Positions 9,960 to 18,121 of a stretch of DNA of 64,000 nucleotides are shown one piece after another (the stretch's first letter is position 1; the number at the start of each line of letters is the position of its first letter). The translations under genes were made by a program, and so were the position numbers. The notes beneath the pieces are model-generated. The model ran no database searches and was not told the origin of the DNA. It saw only the letters and a program-made list of their open reading frames with translations. This DNA comes from Oligoflexia bacterium (GTDB lineage Bacteria; Bdellovibrionota_G; JALEGL01). The stretch lies in NCBI GenBank assembly GCA_035326705.1, contig DAOLES010000007.1, positions 24,891 to 88,890 of the forward strand, read 5' to 3'.

Positions 9960-10115
9960 GGGCTCTGCTTTAGCAAAAAATCAATATTATTGCAAAGCGT
10001 TATTTTTTTAAAAAACCATGTCTTTTGTAAATGTCAAGCCAAAAATAACGCTAAGTAGCATAAATGCTAGACAAAAGTCTTTGCAAAACAAGTGCTTACA
10101 GCATAAACAAATCAT

Positions 10116-10970
10116 ATGGCAAATATACTTCAATCCATCAATGCTGAAGCATTGGCTAAAACCCATTATGAAAACTTTCCAGTAGCACGTTTTGTTCATA
10201 AATCACTTAAACCGGCCATTTATGCCATTTACGCTTTTGCCAGAACAGCCGATGATTTTGCAGATGAACCTGAGTTTGAAGGGCAAAGGTTGCAGCTTTT
10301 GCAACTTTGGCGTGAACAACTGCATCAATGTATACAAGGTCAAGCTGAATTGACAGTTTTTAAAGCCTTACTGCCAGTGATTCATGAAAGTAAGCTGCCG
10401 GTAAAATGGTTAGAAAATTTACTGGATGCCTTTGAATATGATGTTAGACACCCACGGCATCAAAGTTTTAAAGAATTAATTGACTATGCCCAATTGTCAG
10501 CCAATCCAGTGGGCCGCTGTGTGTTATTTTTACATGACTATAAAAGTGAAGCCTTGTATGAACAATCAGATGCACTGTGCACAGCATTGCAGTTGACCAA
10601 TTTTTGGCAAGATGTTGGTTTGGACGCGCAAAGACAGCGCTTTTATTTACCGCAGAATATGTTAAAAGAGTATAACTGTACCGAAGAGCAGTTAATCAAT
10701 TGGCAATTTAGCCATGGCTTACAAGCCCTGATGCAGGCTGTGTGCTTAAAAACACAAAGCTATTTTGATCAAGCGCAAAGTTTGGCCCAAAACTTACAAT
10801 TTCCCTTATCTTTGGAAGTGTCTTTGACGCACCTAGGTGGACAGGAAATTTTAAATAAGATTGTGGCCCAAAACTACAACACATTAAACAATAGACCAAA
10901 GTTGAATAAATTGTCTTTTGTTAAATTATTTTTTAAAAGCCTATGGGGACGACATAAAAAGTTGTCCTAA
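10116..10970 (+). CDS. hpnC: Presqualene/squalene synthase-like HpnC
   Basis: A trans-isoprenyl diphosphate synthase (class I terpenoid fold) of 284 residues. The first Asp-rich motif is ARTADDFADE (about residue 42) and the second is LTNFWQDVGLDAQ (about residue 164). In the HpnCDE pathway HpnD makes presqualene diphosphate from two farnesyl diphosphates, HpnC converts it to hydroxysqualene, and HpnE reduces that to squalene. Gene order hpnC-hpnD-hpnE supports the assignment over a carotenoid phytoene synthase. hpnD starts 9 bases downstream, indicating one transcript. No squalene-hopene cyclase gene is in the window, so the final product (hopanoid, carotenoid or sterol) is not determined here. 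Confidence 0.88.
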   Translation: MANILQSINAEALAKTHYENFPVARFVHKSLKPAIYAIYAFARTADDFADEPEFEGQRLQLLQLWREQLHQCIQGQAELTVFKALLPVIHESKLPVKWLENLLDAFEYDVRHPRHQSFKELIDYAQLSANPVGRCVLFLHDYKSEALYEQSDALCTALQLTNFWQDVGLDAQRQRFYLPQNMLKEYNCTEEQLINWQFSHGLQALMQAVCLKTQSYFDQAQSLAQNLQFPLSLEVSLTHLGGQEILNKIVAQNYNTLNNRPKLNKLSFVKLFFKSLWGRHKKLS

Positions 10971-10979
10971 AAAATATAA

Positions 10980-11867
10980 GTGAGTAAACAAAATGACTCA
11001 AAACTAACCATGCAAGCAAGATTACAAAGAAAAAAATCCAGTTTTTCCAAAGCATTTTGGGTGGTGAACGCACAGCAGTTTTGGGCTTTGGAAACCTTGT
11101 ATGCCTATTGTAGAGAAATTGATGATATTGTTGATGAAGCTCAAGACATTCAAAGCGCAGCTAAAGCTCTACAAGCATGGGAAGATTTTTTATTAAAAAA
11201 GGTGCCTGCCTACAGCGAGTTAGAACAAGACATAGGACAAATGCTACTTATGTTTCCTAAGGTTAAAGTAGCAGACTTGCTTTGGATTATCAAAGGCATG
11301 CGCAGCGACTTACATAAACATCGATATGAAAGTTGCCAAGAGCTTTTGGACTATTGTGATAGTGTGGCCAGTGCAGTGGGTTTATGTATTTTAGCTATCA
11401 TGGATTTGAATCGTGAACGCTATTATGATTTTGCTTTGTCCACAGGGAGAGCCTTACAGTTGACCAATATCATGCGTGATCTTAAAGAAGATGCCGGGCG
11501 CAACAGAGTCTATATTCCAAAAGAAATTCTTCAAGTCAGTGATTGCAATGAAGAACAAGTCTTATCCGGAGATGATGTCAAGGGAGGTCTGACAAAAATG
11601 ATGATAAGGATGGACAAATGGGCGCAAGAAGAATATGAAAAATCTGAAAAATTTTTATTTGAGCGCATAGAGGATGAGGTCAAAAGTTTACCTGCCCAGA
11701 TTATGCGCAAAACGTATCAATGTTTGTTAAAAAAGATACGTGATAAAAACTACAAAGTTTATGCAAAAAAAATTAAACTGAGTTTTTATGAAAAAATTTA
11801 TGTATTGATGTGGTCTTTTTGGCATTATTGCTCGTACCAAGTGAAGCAGTATCGGGCAAAGGCTTGA
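10980..11867 (+). CDS. hpnD: Presqualene diphosphate synthase HpnD
   Basis: Squalene/phytoene synthase family protein of 295 residues. It has the first Asp-rich motif YCREIDDIVDE (about residue 43) and the second LTNIMRDLKEDAGRNRVYIP (about residue 160). The RVYIP tail after the second motif is typical of this family. The start used is GTG at 10980; an ATG ten codons later is possible. It is cytoplasmic or membrane-peripheral and condenses two farnesyl diphosphates. The basic C terminus (KKIKLSFYEKIYVLMWSFWH) may associate with membrane. It sits between hpnC and hpnE. A 22-base hairpin (AGCAACTT / AAGTTGCT, 11906-11927) lies in the gap before hpnE. Confidence 0.88.
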   Translation: MSKQNDSKLTMQARLQRKKSSFSKAFWVVNAQQFWALETLYAYCREIDDIVDEAQDIQSAAKALQAWEDFLLKKVPAYSELEQDIGQMLLMFPKVKVADLLWIIKGMRSDLHKHRYESCQELLDYCDSVASAVGLCILAIMDLNRERYYDFALSTGRALQLTNIMRDLKEDAGRNRVYIPKEILQVSDCNEEQVLSGDDVKGGLTKMMIRMDKWAQEEYEKSEKFLFERIEDEVKSLPAQIMRKTYQCLLKKIRDKNYKVYAKKIKLSFYEKIYVLMWSFWHYCSYQVKQYRAKA

Positions 11868-11978
11868 TAAATAAAGCTTTTAAGCAGTTGAGTTAAAAGA
11901 TTACAAGCAACTTTTTTATAAGTTGCTACATGAATATGATGAATAATGATGATTGGGTAGTAAGTGGGTGAGACTGTT

Positions 11979-13385
11979 ATGAAGAATGAAAAAGTTTGGG
12001 ATTGTATAGTTGTTGGTGCCGGTGTTTCAGGTTTAGCATGTGCAAGCAGTTTAGCCAAAAAAGGTAAGTCAGTATTGGTGTTGGAAAAATCACCTTTTTT
12101 AGGTGGAAGAAGTTCGTCAGTATTGAATAAACGGGTAGGAGCTGTCTTGGATAACGGCCAACATATTCTTATGGGCTGTTATCAAGAAAGTAAACGTTTT
12201 TTAAAACGCATAGGTTCAAGCAAAGACGTTCAGTTTTTAAAGAAAGAACCAATTATTCTTAAAGGCTTGGAGAAACAAGGTGTTTTTTCAATTGGAAGTG
12301 GTAATGCAATTTGGAGTTTGTTTTGGGCAATGATGCAATTTAAAGCCATTCCATTCTTTGATCGTTTTAAAGTGATAAAAGTTGGAAAAGCCTTAAAAGA
12401 AGAAAAAATAGAAAATTTAAGAAATAAAACTGCCAAGTCATGGTTGGAGGAGCTCCATCAAACGCAAATTCTGCTGGATCGTTTTTGGCAGCCATTGTGC
12501 TTAGCAACTTTAAATCAAAGCATGGATCAGGCCTGTGCAGCTGAACTTGTGGTGGTGTTAAAAAAAACATTTTTAAGCTCAGACCCTGAAGCCAATAGCA
12601 TTGGTTTGGCTAATAAAGGCTTAAGTGAGGTTCTAGCATTGCCAGCTAAACAGTTTATTGAAAGCAAGCAAGGTAAAGTTCTTAACCGTGCGGCAGTGAT
12701 ATCGTTTTATAAAACCAGAGAAAAAATATATGAGGTTGAAACAGATCAAGAAGTCTTTTTTAGTAAAAAGTTGGTTTTGGCCCTCCCCCCAGATCAGTTA
12801 TTGTTTTTAGCAAGAGAATCACGCATTAAAAAACTCTTGGATAGTCTACGCTATATCACCAATTTAAAAGCATCTCCTATTGTTACAATTTATGTAAAAT
12901 TAAAAAAACAAGAAGATAGAAAAACATTTTTTTCCATTAATGAAAAACAGTCAGCAAAAATGGTAGGTTTTTGGAACAGTCCACTGCATTGGATGTTTGA
13001 TCGACCTGCATTTATCACAGATAAAAAAGATGAATATATCAGTATGATAACATCGGCAGCAGACACTTGGATAGATAAGAAGCCCAGTCTTATCTTTTCA
13101 GAAGTATGTAAAACATTGGATGCTTTGTATAATATTCAGTTTAAAAACATGGTTGAACATTATTATATTCGTAAAGAAGCCAAGGCTACATGGGTACTAA
13201 AAAATTTACGTTACAAAACCAATATTAAAGAAAGAACCTATGATCCTGATCTTTATTTATGTGGTGATTGGCTAGATATTGAATTGCCCAGTACCATTGA
13301 AGCGGCTGTAAGAAGCGGACAAAGGGTTGCCAAACATATTTTAAGACATAATAAAAAAACAGATGGTAGCAGGAAAAAACAATGA
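11979..13385 (+). CDS. hpnE: Hydroxysqualene dehydroxylase HpnE (FAD-dependent amine-oxidase fold)
   Basis: The N terminus has the Rossmann dinucleotide motif VVGAGVSGLACASSLAKKG followed by EKSPFLGGRSSS. The C terminus has the FAD-contacting LYLCGDWLDIELPSTIEAAV. Length 468 residues fits HpnE. It belongs to the phytoene desaturase/amine oxidase superfamily. Position directly after hpnC and hpnD makes the squalene-forming dehydroxylase the best call. ATG at 11979 is preceded by GGGTGAG; a GTG 15 bases upstream is the alternative. Its stop overlaps the next start by four bases (ATGA), so the following hydrolase is translationally coupled. Confidence 0.85.
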   Translation: MKNEKVWDCIVVGAGVSGLACASSLAKKGKSVLVLEKSPFLGGRSSSVLNKRVGAVLDNGQHILMGCYQESKRFLKRIGSSKDVQFLKKEPIILKGLEKQGVFSIGSGNAIWSLFWAMMQFKAIPFFDRFKVIKVGKALKEEKIENLRNKTAKSWLEELHQTQILLDRFWQPLCLATLNQSMDQACAAELVVVLKKTFLSSDPEANSIGLANKGLSEVLALPAKQFIESKQGKVLNRAAVISFYKTREKIYEVETDQEVFFSKKLVLALPPDQLLFLARESRIKKLLDSLRYITNLKASPIVTIYVKLKKQEDRKTFFSINEKQSAKMVGFWNSPLHWMFDRPAFITDKKDEYISMITSAADTWIDKKPSLIFSEVCKTLDALYNIQFKNMVEHYYIRKEAKATWVLKNLRYKTNIKERTYDPDLYLCGDWLDIELPSTIEAAVRSGQRVAKHILRHNKKTDGSRKKQ

Positions 13386-14263
13386 AAAAAGTTATTTGTA
13401 ACATTGAAGACAAAACAACAGCTGAAAAGCGAGAAATTCCATTAAGTAATGTGATTATGTGTCCCCCAACATATTTTAAAATTATCGATGTAAAGAATAT
13501 TCATATGCAGGGACAAATTGGAAACGTTGATCATGACAAAGCTCTTGCCCAGTGGAACGCTATGAAACAAGCGGTAATTGATGAAGGTTATGTTGTTTAC
13601 GAGATTGATCCAGTAGAAAACTTAGAAGATATGGTTTTTGCAGCCAATCCAGCCTTTGTTGGCCGAAACAGTCAAGGTGAAAAAATTGTTTTACTCTCTA
13701 ATATGAAGCATGCTTCAAGAAAAAAAGAAGTGAGCAGTTATGCGCAGTGGTTTGAAGAGCATGGATATCAAGTGAAAAACTTACCCAATGCCGACTATAA
13801 CTTTGAGGGTAATGGTGATGCATTATGGCATCCACAGAAGCATTTAATTTGGGGAGGCTATGGATTTAGAACAGAGTGGGAAGTATATGATGAGATTTCT
13901 AAAATATACGATGCTCCAGTATGTAGAGTTAATTTACAAAAACCGCATTTTTATCACTTGGATACATGTTTTTGCCCATTAAACTCAGAGAGTATTTTAT
14001 ATTACCCAGAAGCATTTGACCAAGCTGGAATAGATTTAATAAAGTATTACTTTAAAGATCCTATTGAGGTTGATCAAGATGAAGCTCAGCAAAACTTTGC
14101 CTGTAATAGTATGGTTTTAGGGAAAAGTGTTTTTATTCAAAAAGGAAGTCCTAAAACAGTGGCTGCTTTAAAAGAAAGAAACTTTAAAGTCATAGAGCTC
14201 GATACTTCTGAATTCATGAAGTCCGGTGGAAGTGTGTTTTGTATGAAGTTACAAGTCTATTAG
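13382..14263 (+). CDS. Amidinotransferase-superfamily hydrolase (dimethylargininase/arginine deiminase-like)
   Basis: A pentein-fold enzyme of 293 residues. Family features seen: NADYNFEGNGDALW (acidic substrate-binding region, about residue 138), FYHLDTCFCPL (catalytic His in HxD context, about residue 182) and GGSVFCMKL at the extreme C terminus carrying the nucleophilic Cys (about residue 288). The superfamily cleaves or transfers guanidino groups of arginine derivatives (DDAH, arginine deiminase, CtlX). The exact substrate cannot be read from sequence. Overlap with hpnE by the ATGA arrangement places it in the squalene operon, an unusual association. Cytoplasmic; no signal. Confidence 0.75.
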   Translation: MKKVICNIEDKTTAEKREIPLSNVIMCPPTYFKIIDVKNIHMQGQIGNVDHDKALAQWNAMKQAVIDEGYVVYEIDPVENLEDMVFAANPAFVGRNSQGEKIVLLSNMKHASRKKEVSSYAQWFEEHGYQVKNLPNADYNFEGNGDALWHPQKHLIWGGYGFRTEWEVYDEISKIYDAPVCRVNLQKPHFYHLDTCFCPLNSESILYYPEAFDQAGIDLIKYYFKDPIEVDQDEAQQNFACNSMVLGKSVFIQKGSPKTVAALKERNFKVIELDTSEFMKSGGSVFCMKLQVY

Positions 14264-14335
14264 AATAACCGAGTTTACACAGTCTTTTGTAAAAATAAGA
14301 TTAACTTGGGTTTGTCAAACAAAGGGTCTAAATAC

Positions 14336-15046
14336 TTAATCTGCAAAATGATTGAGTTTAATTCGGATGTCGTCTTCGGATTCGTTGATTTGTAGAGGTA
14401 AGCCTAAGACAGCCCAGTCTGGTTGAAATGAAGCGTCATCACTGCTGAGAATTTTAGTTTTAATTTGTAAGTCTTTGTATTGATCTACAATAGAAAACGC
14501 AAGTATAAGGTTATCGCCTGGAATTTTTAAGGTTGAGATATTGAGAAAAATTTTATGATCACGAATTTTCTCCAGTACAAACTGTTTGGCTTGTTCTTGG
14601 GTATCAAAAGAGACTAAAATTTTTCTGGTATTGCAGCCCTGTTTTTTACGCTCATTTAAAATCATCTTTGTTGCGGAGGCATCAGAATCTTGAGTATCCA
14701 TCATCTCAATTTTATAAATATACTCTAGCCAATACATATAGGCCTGTGAATCAATCTCTAAAAACTGTATACCCATAGAGTGGAGGTTGTTTTCATGGTT
14801 TACACGTACAACACGTGCAGTGATAGGAACAATTTTTTTATGTGGTGGGAGCGCTGTTTTGAGCTTAATAACAGCTCCCATGCTTAAAGCTTCAGTTCCT
14901 TGAATAAGCATACCGTGGTGACTCACATTAAGGCTTTGATATCTAGCTTGAATGGGATGATTAACAGCAATAGGTAGTTTGGCTGATATACGAGAGCTTG
15001 CAAATTTTCTAAGTTCTAGCAGCCTTTTTTGTTGATCGTTAGACAT
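14336..15046 (-). CDS. PilZ-like domain protein
   Basis: A 236-residue soluble protein. The N-terminal third has the PilZ pattern: basic start (SSRISAKLPI), then LNVSHHGMLIQG matching DxSxxG-type, then strands ending in MGIQFLEIDSQAYMYWLEYI. Canonical PilZ domains bind cyclic di-GMP through RxxxR and (D/N)xSxxG; here the RxxxR equivalent is weak, so binding is uncertain. The C-terminal 100 residues (KKQGCNTRKILVSFDTQEQA) form a second alpha/beta region I cannot name. It lies next to the histone gene and another PilZ gene; all three are separately oriented or spaced and need not be co-regulated. Confidence 0.6.
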   Translation of the reverse strand: MSNDQQKRLLELRKFASSRISAKLPIAVNHPIQARYQSLNVSHHGMLIQGTEALSMGAVIKLKTALPPHKKIVPITARVVRVNHENNLHSMGIQFLEIDSQAYMYWLEYIYKIEMMDTQDSDASATKMILNERKKQGCNTRKILVSFDTQEQAKQFVLEKIRDHKIFLNISTLKIPGDNLILAFSIVDQYKDLQIKTKILSSDDASFQPDWAVLGLPLQINESEDDIRIKLNHFAD

Positions 15047-15137
15047 AAAGTATAAAAGTTATAAGTAATAGATTGAGTACGGGTTAATAAAATTTAAAAC
15101 GGCATAAAAAACTTTATACCGTTTTAAAAGGTAAGAA

Positions 15138-15317
15138 TTATAGATCTTGTGCTTTTAATGTCGTACGTTTGTTGCCTTTGGCTCTTTTGCAAGCTTCTTC
15201 AACTAACGCTTTTACTTTTACGTTTAATGCTGGAAGCAACTCTGAAGAGGTCATGCACTCTTTTGATTTGATAAGTTCTCTGATTTTACTTCCTACAATA
15301 AGATCTGTATTGGACAT
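15138..15317 (-). CDS. Bacterial single histone-fold protein, 59 residues
   Basis: A short gene of 59 codons plus stop with a good Shine-Dalgarno (AAGGAGTCGAA before ATG at 15317). The translation divides as a histone fold: helix 1 (VGSKIRELIKSK), a long amphipathic helix 2 (SELLPALNVKVKALVEEACK) and a short loop plus helix 3 (KRTTLKAQDL). The basic-Thr-x3-4-Asp-Leu ending is the equivalent of the RKT-x-x-x-D-I/L motif of archaeal histones. Bdellovibrio bacteriovorus Bd0055, a known bacterial histone, has the same size and layout. It would bind DNA as a dimer in the nucleoid. Promoter and operator-like features lie just upstream. DUF1931 or another small HTH protein is less likely. Confidence 0.78.
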   Translation of the reverse strand: MSNTDLIVGSKIRELIKSKECMTSSELLPALNVKVKALVEEACKRAKGNKRTTLKAQDL

Positions 15318-15682
15318 TTCGACTCCTTTTTAACTAAATTATAGATTACAATCACATCATAATGTGACAATAAAAGCAGATTAACCAGCTTTGCTTGGAC
15401 TAGCAAAGAATTTCATCAAATTTTTTAGGTTTTTTATGGACTTGATTAAGAGGGAGTCTTTTTCCATTAGTATAGTAATATAGCATCAGCTAGTTTAAGA
15501 TAAGTCGTATGGGTGAGACCTAGGCAACAAGACCTTGAGATTTTTGTGTCGCGTCTAAAAATATGGTATAAAGAAGCGATAGAAATATTAAGCACTTATG
15601 TTGTAGCTTGTTTTGGCACGGTTTGTGCTTAACTGCTTAGGTAAGATAGCAATATTGAAAAAATGGCTTAGGAGAGCGTATT
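15318..15682. other. 365-base intergenic region between histone and PilZ genes
   Basis: Holds the histone promoter (15338-15367), a 7-bp hairpin CTTTGCT / AGCAAAG (15389-15408) and a candidate promoter for the downstream PilZ gene. That promoter has TTGTGT at 15544-15549, a 17-base spacer and TATAAA at 15567-15572, giving a leader of about 100 bases. The gene has a clear ribosome binding site (TAGGAGAG). I looked for a c-di-GMP riboswitch in the leader and did not find its conserved pieces. Confidence 0.4.
15338..15367 (-). promoter_or_regulatory. Histone-gene promoter with overlapping dyad (possible operator)
   Basis: Reading on the minus strand, a perfect TATAAT lies at 15343-15338, 20 bases before the histone start codon. 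Just upstream is the perfect 6-bp dyad TCACAT-TATG-ATGTGA (15367-15352). A TTGTCA overlaps its far side, but with a 21-base spacer it is a poor -35. The dyad position between the core elements suits a repressor or activator site. Regulator unknown. Confidence 0.45.
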
Positions 15683-15973
15683 ATGGCAACAATTGAAAAA
15701 AGAAGAGAAAATAGAAACAGCGGAGAATCACTGGTCTGCTTTGAAGGGGATAATTTTTCTATTTTTTCAAAATTACACGACTTTAGTGACCATGGAGCAT
15801 TTATTGCTACACATTATTTATTGGACCCAGGGACACAAGTTACTTTGTCTTTTATCGATGGTCGCTTGAAAGACAAAAAACGCAATGCTAAAGTGATTCA
15901 TTCTAGTGCTGCAAAGTTAATTAATGGCAAACCAATTGTAGGTTTAGGTTTGGAATTTGTGGGAGAAGCTTAA
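15683..15973 (+). CDS. Single-domain PilZ-type protein
   Basis: A 96-residue protein made of one PilZ-like beta barrel. KRRENRNSGESLVCF gives the arginine-rich N terminus, LHDFSDHGAFIATHY the DxSxxG-like segment, and VGLGLEFVGE the final strand. Small single-domain PilZ proteins are usually soluble cyclic di-GMP effectors acting on motility or secretion machinery; here the Arg motif departs from RxxxR, so ligand binding is unproven. Good ribosome binding site, own candidate promoter, and a strong terminator directly after it show a monocistronic unit. Confidence 0.65.
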   Translation: MATIEKRRENRNSGESLVCFEGDNFSIFSKLHDFSDHGAFIATHYLLDPGTQVTLSFIDGRLKDKKRNAKVIHSSAAKLINGKPIVGLGLEFVGEA

Positions 15974-16003
15974 TCATAAGTTGTCAAAAGCCATTGAGTT
16001 TAT

Positions 16004-16035
16004 AAAAAAGCCCCCTATATTTAGGGGGCTTTTTT
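16004..16035. terminator. Strong bidirectional intrinsic terminator
   Basis: Stem AAAAAAGCCCCCTA / TAGGGGGCTTTTTT with a short AT loop. It serves the PilZ gene on the plus strand, and its A-run gives a T-tract for plsB on the minus strand. The plsB stop codon overlaps its edge. Confidence 0.9.
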
Positions 16036-17998
16036 ATAGGTTTAAGTTTTGACAAAAATTAAATATATCTTGCCAGTCTTGCTGTGAGAGTTTTGGCTTG
16101 ATTCGTTTAAAGTCATGTTCAAAAAGTCTTTTGAGGTTGTGGGGAAGGCTAAATACGTCTTCATCAATATTATTTTGCGCATCAAATTGGCTTTGTTGAT
16201 ATGCATGGTTGGCAATGAAAGAAAGTTCAGGAATCAGGAGCTGTTGTAACCAGAGTTTGAGGGCTCTGTTTTTGATGTGTACCTGATAACGTGGATTGAG
16301 ATTTAAACCGGGGTTCCAAGCACATAAAAGTCTAAAAAAACTTTCAGGATAGTCATGTGGATTGAGTTGCAGTAACCAATGCTGAAAAATGGTATGAATA
16401 GAAGTGTTTCGTAAATAAAAAAGTTTGGCAAACTTCTTTTTATTCAAACGTACACTGTTTTTATCTCTTGATAAAATGTCGTGTCTTCTAAACAAATGTA
16501 ACATACGTTTAAAAGATTTATGTGGCTTTATTGTTTTATCTTCATGGAAAAAGTGATCAATAAGTTGGTGGTAGTCTTGAAGTAAATAGTCTATGTAAAT
16601 CGGTTCATTGATATCTTTGGTATAAAATAATTGTTTAAACAAAGCTATAGCTAAAACAAAACCTCTTGAGCAAGCAGTAACGCTAGCGATATCACGCAAA
16701 ATATCTTTTGCCAGCAGTTGAATGCTACTTTTTTCTAGGGCATGATTTTTAAAAAAATCTTGGGCAGAGATGCCTTCATGAAAATGCAAGCGCACCCTAC
16801 CACAGCGACGCAAGACTTTTGGAAAAGACCAAATAAAACTAAATATATTTTCTTTCTTTTTTTTAGCTCCAGCAAGTTGTCGTGTGATTTCTGTTAATTC
16901 AGGAATATAATCATAGTTAATACTGACAGGCACAAAAACAATATCGTTATTTTTTTCTAAAGCCTGCAATTGATAGGTTAGAATTCCCAGTTTAGGATCA
17001 AGTAACTTTCCCGTTCGTGAACGCCCACCTTCAAAAAAAACAGCCTGCGGTATTTTTTCAACAACCAAATAACGGATGTATTGGGCAAGTAAAAAGGCAT
17101 AATGTTTATTGCTGCCAATACTACGCCGGATAAAAAAAGCGCCTAAGCGGCTTAAAATGGGTCCAACTGGAAAAAAAGATAGATTGATGCCAGCTGCAAT
17201 GTGAGGAGGAAAAAAAGAATACTTATAAAGGGAAATGGATAGCAATAAATAGTCAATATGACTTTTATGGTTAGGGACATAAACAACGGAGGCATTGGTT
17301 AAATGTTTGCGTAAGCCAGGGGCATTGACAAACTTGATTTCAAACGGTTTAAAAATTTTAAGACAAAATAGTTTAACAGTTAAATAGGCCAAAGCACCCA
17401 ATACATGATGAAATGAACCGATCATATCATTAAGAATTTGATTCACTTGTGATTTTTTTAATTTGTTTTCTATGGTTTCATTTTGGTAGTAGCTGGTTTG
17501 TAATAGTTCTTTGATGGTTTGAGATTTTTGTAGGCCTGGGCCACACACCGATTGAATCATTTTTTGTTTTTTAAGTGTTAATGATTGTTCAGTGGAGTTG
17601 GCTAAGATTTTTACAAAAGAAATATAAACTTTAAAATGCACCAACCTGCCCAAAATATTGGAACAGATATAAAAAAGAATGGATTGTAATAGACTGATTT
17701 TTTCTATTTGAATGTAGTTGTCATAACTAAAAACATTACAACTGTATAAGTTCCGATGATTTTTTTGATCTAAGAGCAAACTAAAATCAGATATAAAATG
17801 AATATTATTGCTTGAAATTTTAAACTGTTTGACTAAACAGCGCTCAATTATTTTGCGAAGAAGTGCCGGGTTGTTTTGAGTTAAGACAAAAGTATATTGT
17901 TTTTGTGGATCAATATAAAAATTATCCAAATAAACCGGAACGGTATTGGTATGAATAATGAGGTATTGTTTGATTCTATTGAAGAAATCTTTATTCAT
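16034..17998 (-). CDS. plsB: Glycerol-3-phosphate 1-O-acyltransferase, PlsB-like
   Basis: 654 residues, shorter than the roughly 800 of E. coli PlsB. All four acyltransferase motifs are visible in the middle: VPNHKSHIDYLL (catalytic HxxxxD, about residue 240), LGAFFIRRS, VFFEGGRSRTGKLL (glycerol-phosphate binding) and FVPVSINYD. The enzyme acylates glycerol-3-phosphate at the inner membrane with acyl-CoA or acyl-ACP, the first step of phospholipid synthesis. The N-terminal 200 residues and the C-terminal 200 residues (LLQDYHQLIDHFFHEDKTI) match the general PlsB layout. The glpK gene elsewhere in the window makes its substrate. ATG start at 17998 has no obvious ribosome binding site. Confidence 0.85.
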   Translation of the reverse strand: MNKDFFNRIKQYLIIHTNTVPVYLDNFYIDPQKQYTFVLTQNNPALLRKIIERCLVKQFKISSNNIHFISDFSLLLDQKNHRNLYSCNVFSYDNYIQIEKISLLQSILFYICSNILGRLVHFKVYISFVKILANSTEQSLTLKKQKMIQSVCGPGLQKSQTIKELLQTSYYQNETIENKLKKSQVNQILNDMIGSFHHVLGALAYLTVKLFCLKIFKPFEIKFVNAPGLRKHLTNASVVYVPNHKSHIDYLLLSISLYKYSFFPPHIAAGINLSFFPVGPILSRLGAFFIRRSIGSNKHYAFLLAQYIRYLVVEKIPQAVFFEGGRSRTGKLLDPKLGILTYQLQALEKNNDIVFVPVSINYDYIPELTEITRQLAGAKKKKENIFSFIWSFPKVLRRCGRVRLHFHEGISAQDFFKNHALEKSSIQLLAKDILRDIASVTACSRGFVLAIALFKQLFYTKDINEPIYIDYLLQDYHQLIDHFFHEDKTIKPHKSFKRMLHLFRRHDILSRDKNSVRLNKKKFAKLFYLRNTSIHTIFQHWLLQLNPHDYPESFFRLLCAWNPGLNLNPRYQVHIKNRALKLWLQQLLIPELSFIANHAYQQSQFDAQNNIDEDVFSLPHNLKRLFEHDFKRIKPKLSQQDWQDIFNFCQNLNL

Positions 17999-18121
17999 TT
18001 TTAAACCTCAACGATAAGTATCTTATACACAGAGATAAAACAAGTTTACTTAAAATTGGATAAATAGAATAAGATATCAATAATCTATGCTATGATGGCT
18101 TTTTAAAACTACGATACAATC

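Noticed and set aside
15409..15682. Cyclic di-GMP riboswitch before the PilZ gene
   Set aside because: The conserved GEMM pieces and receptor hairpin are not present; only a candidate promoter and AT-rich leader.
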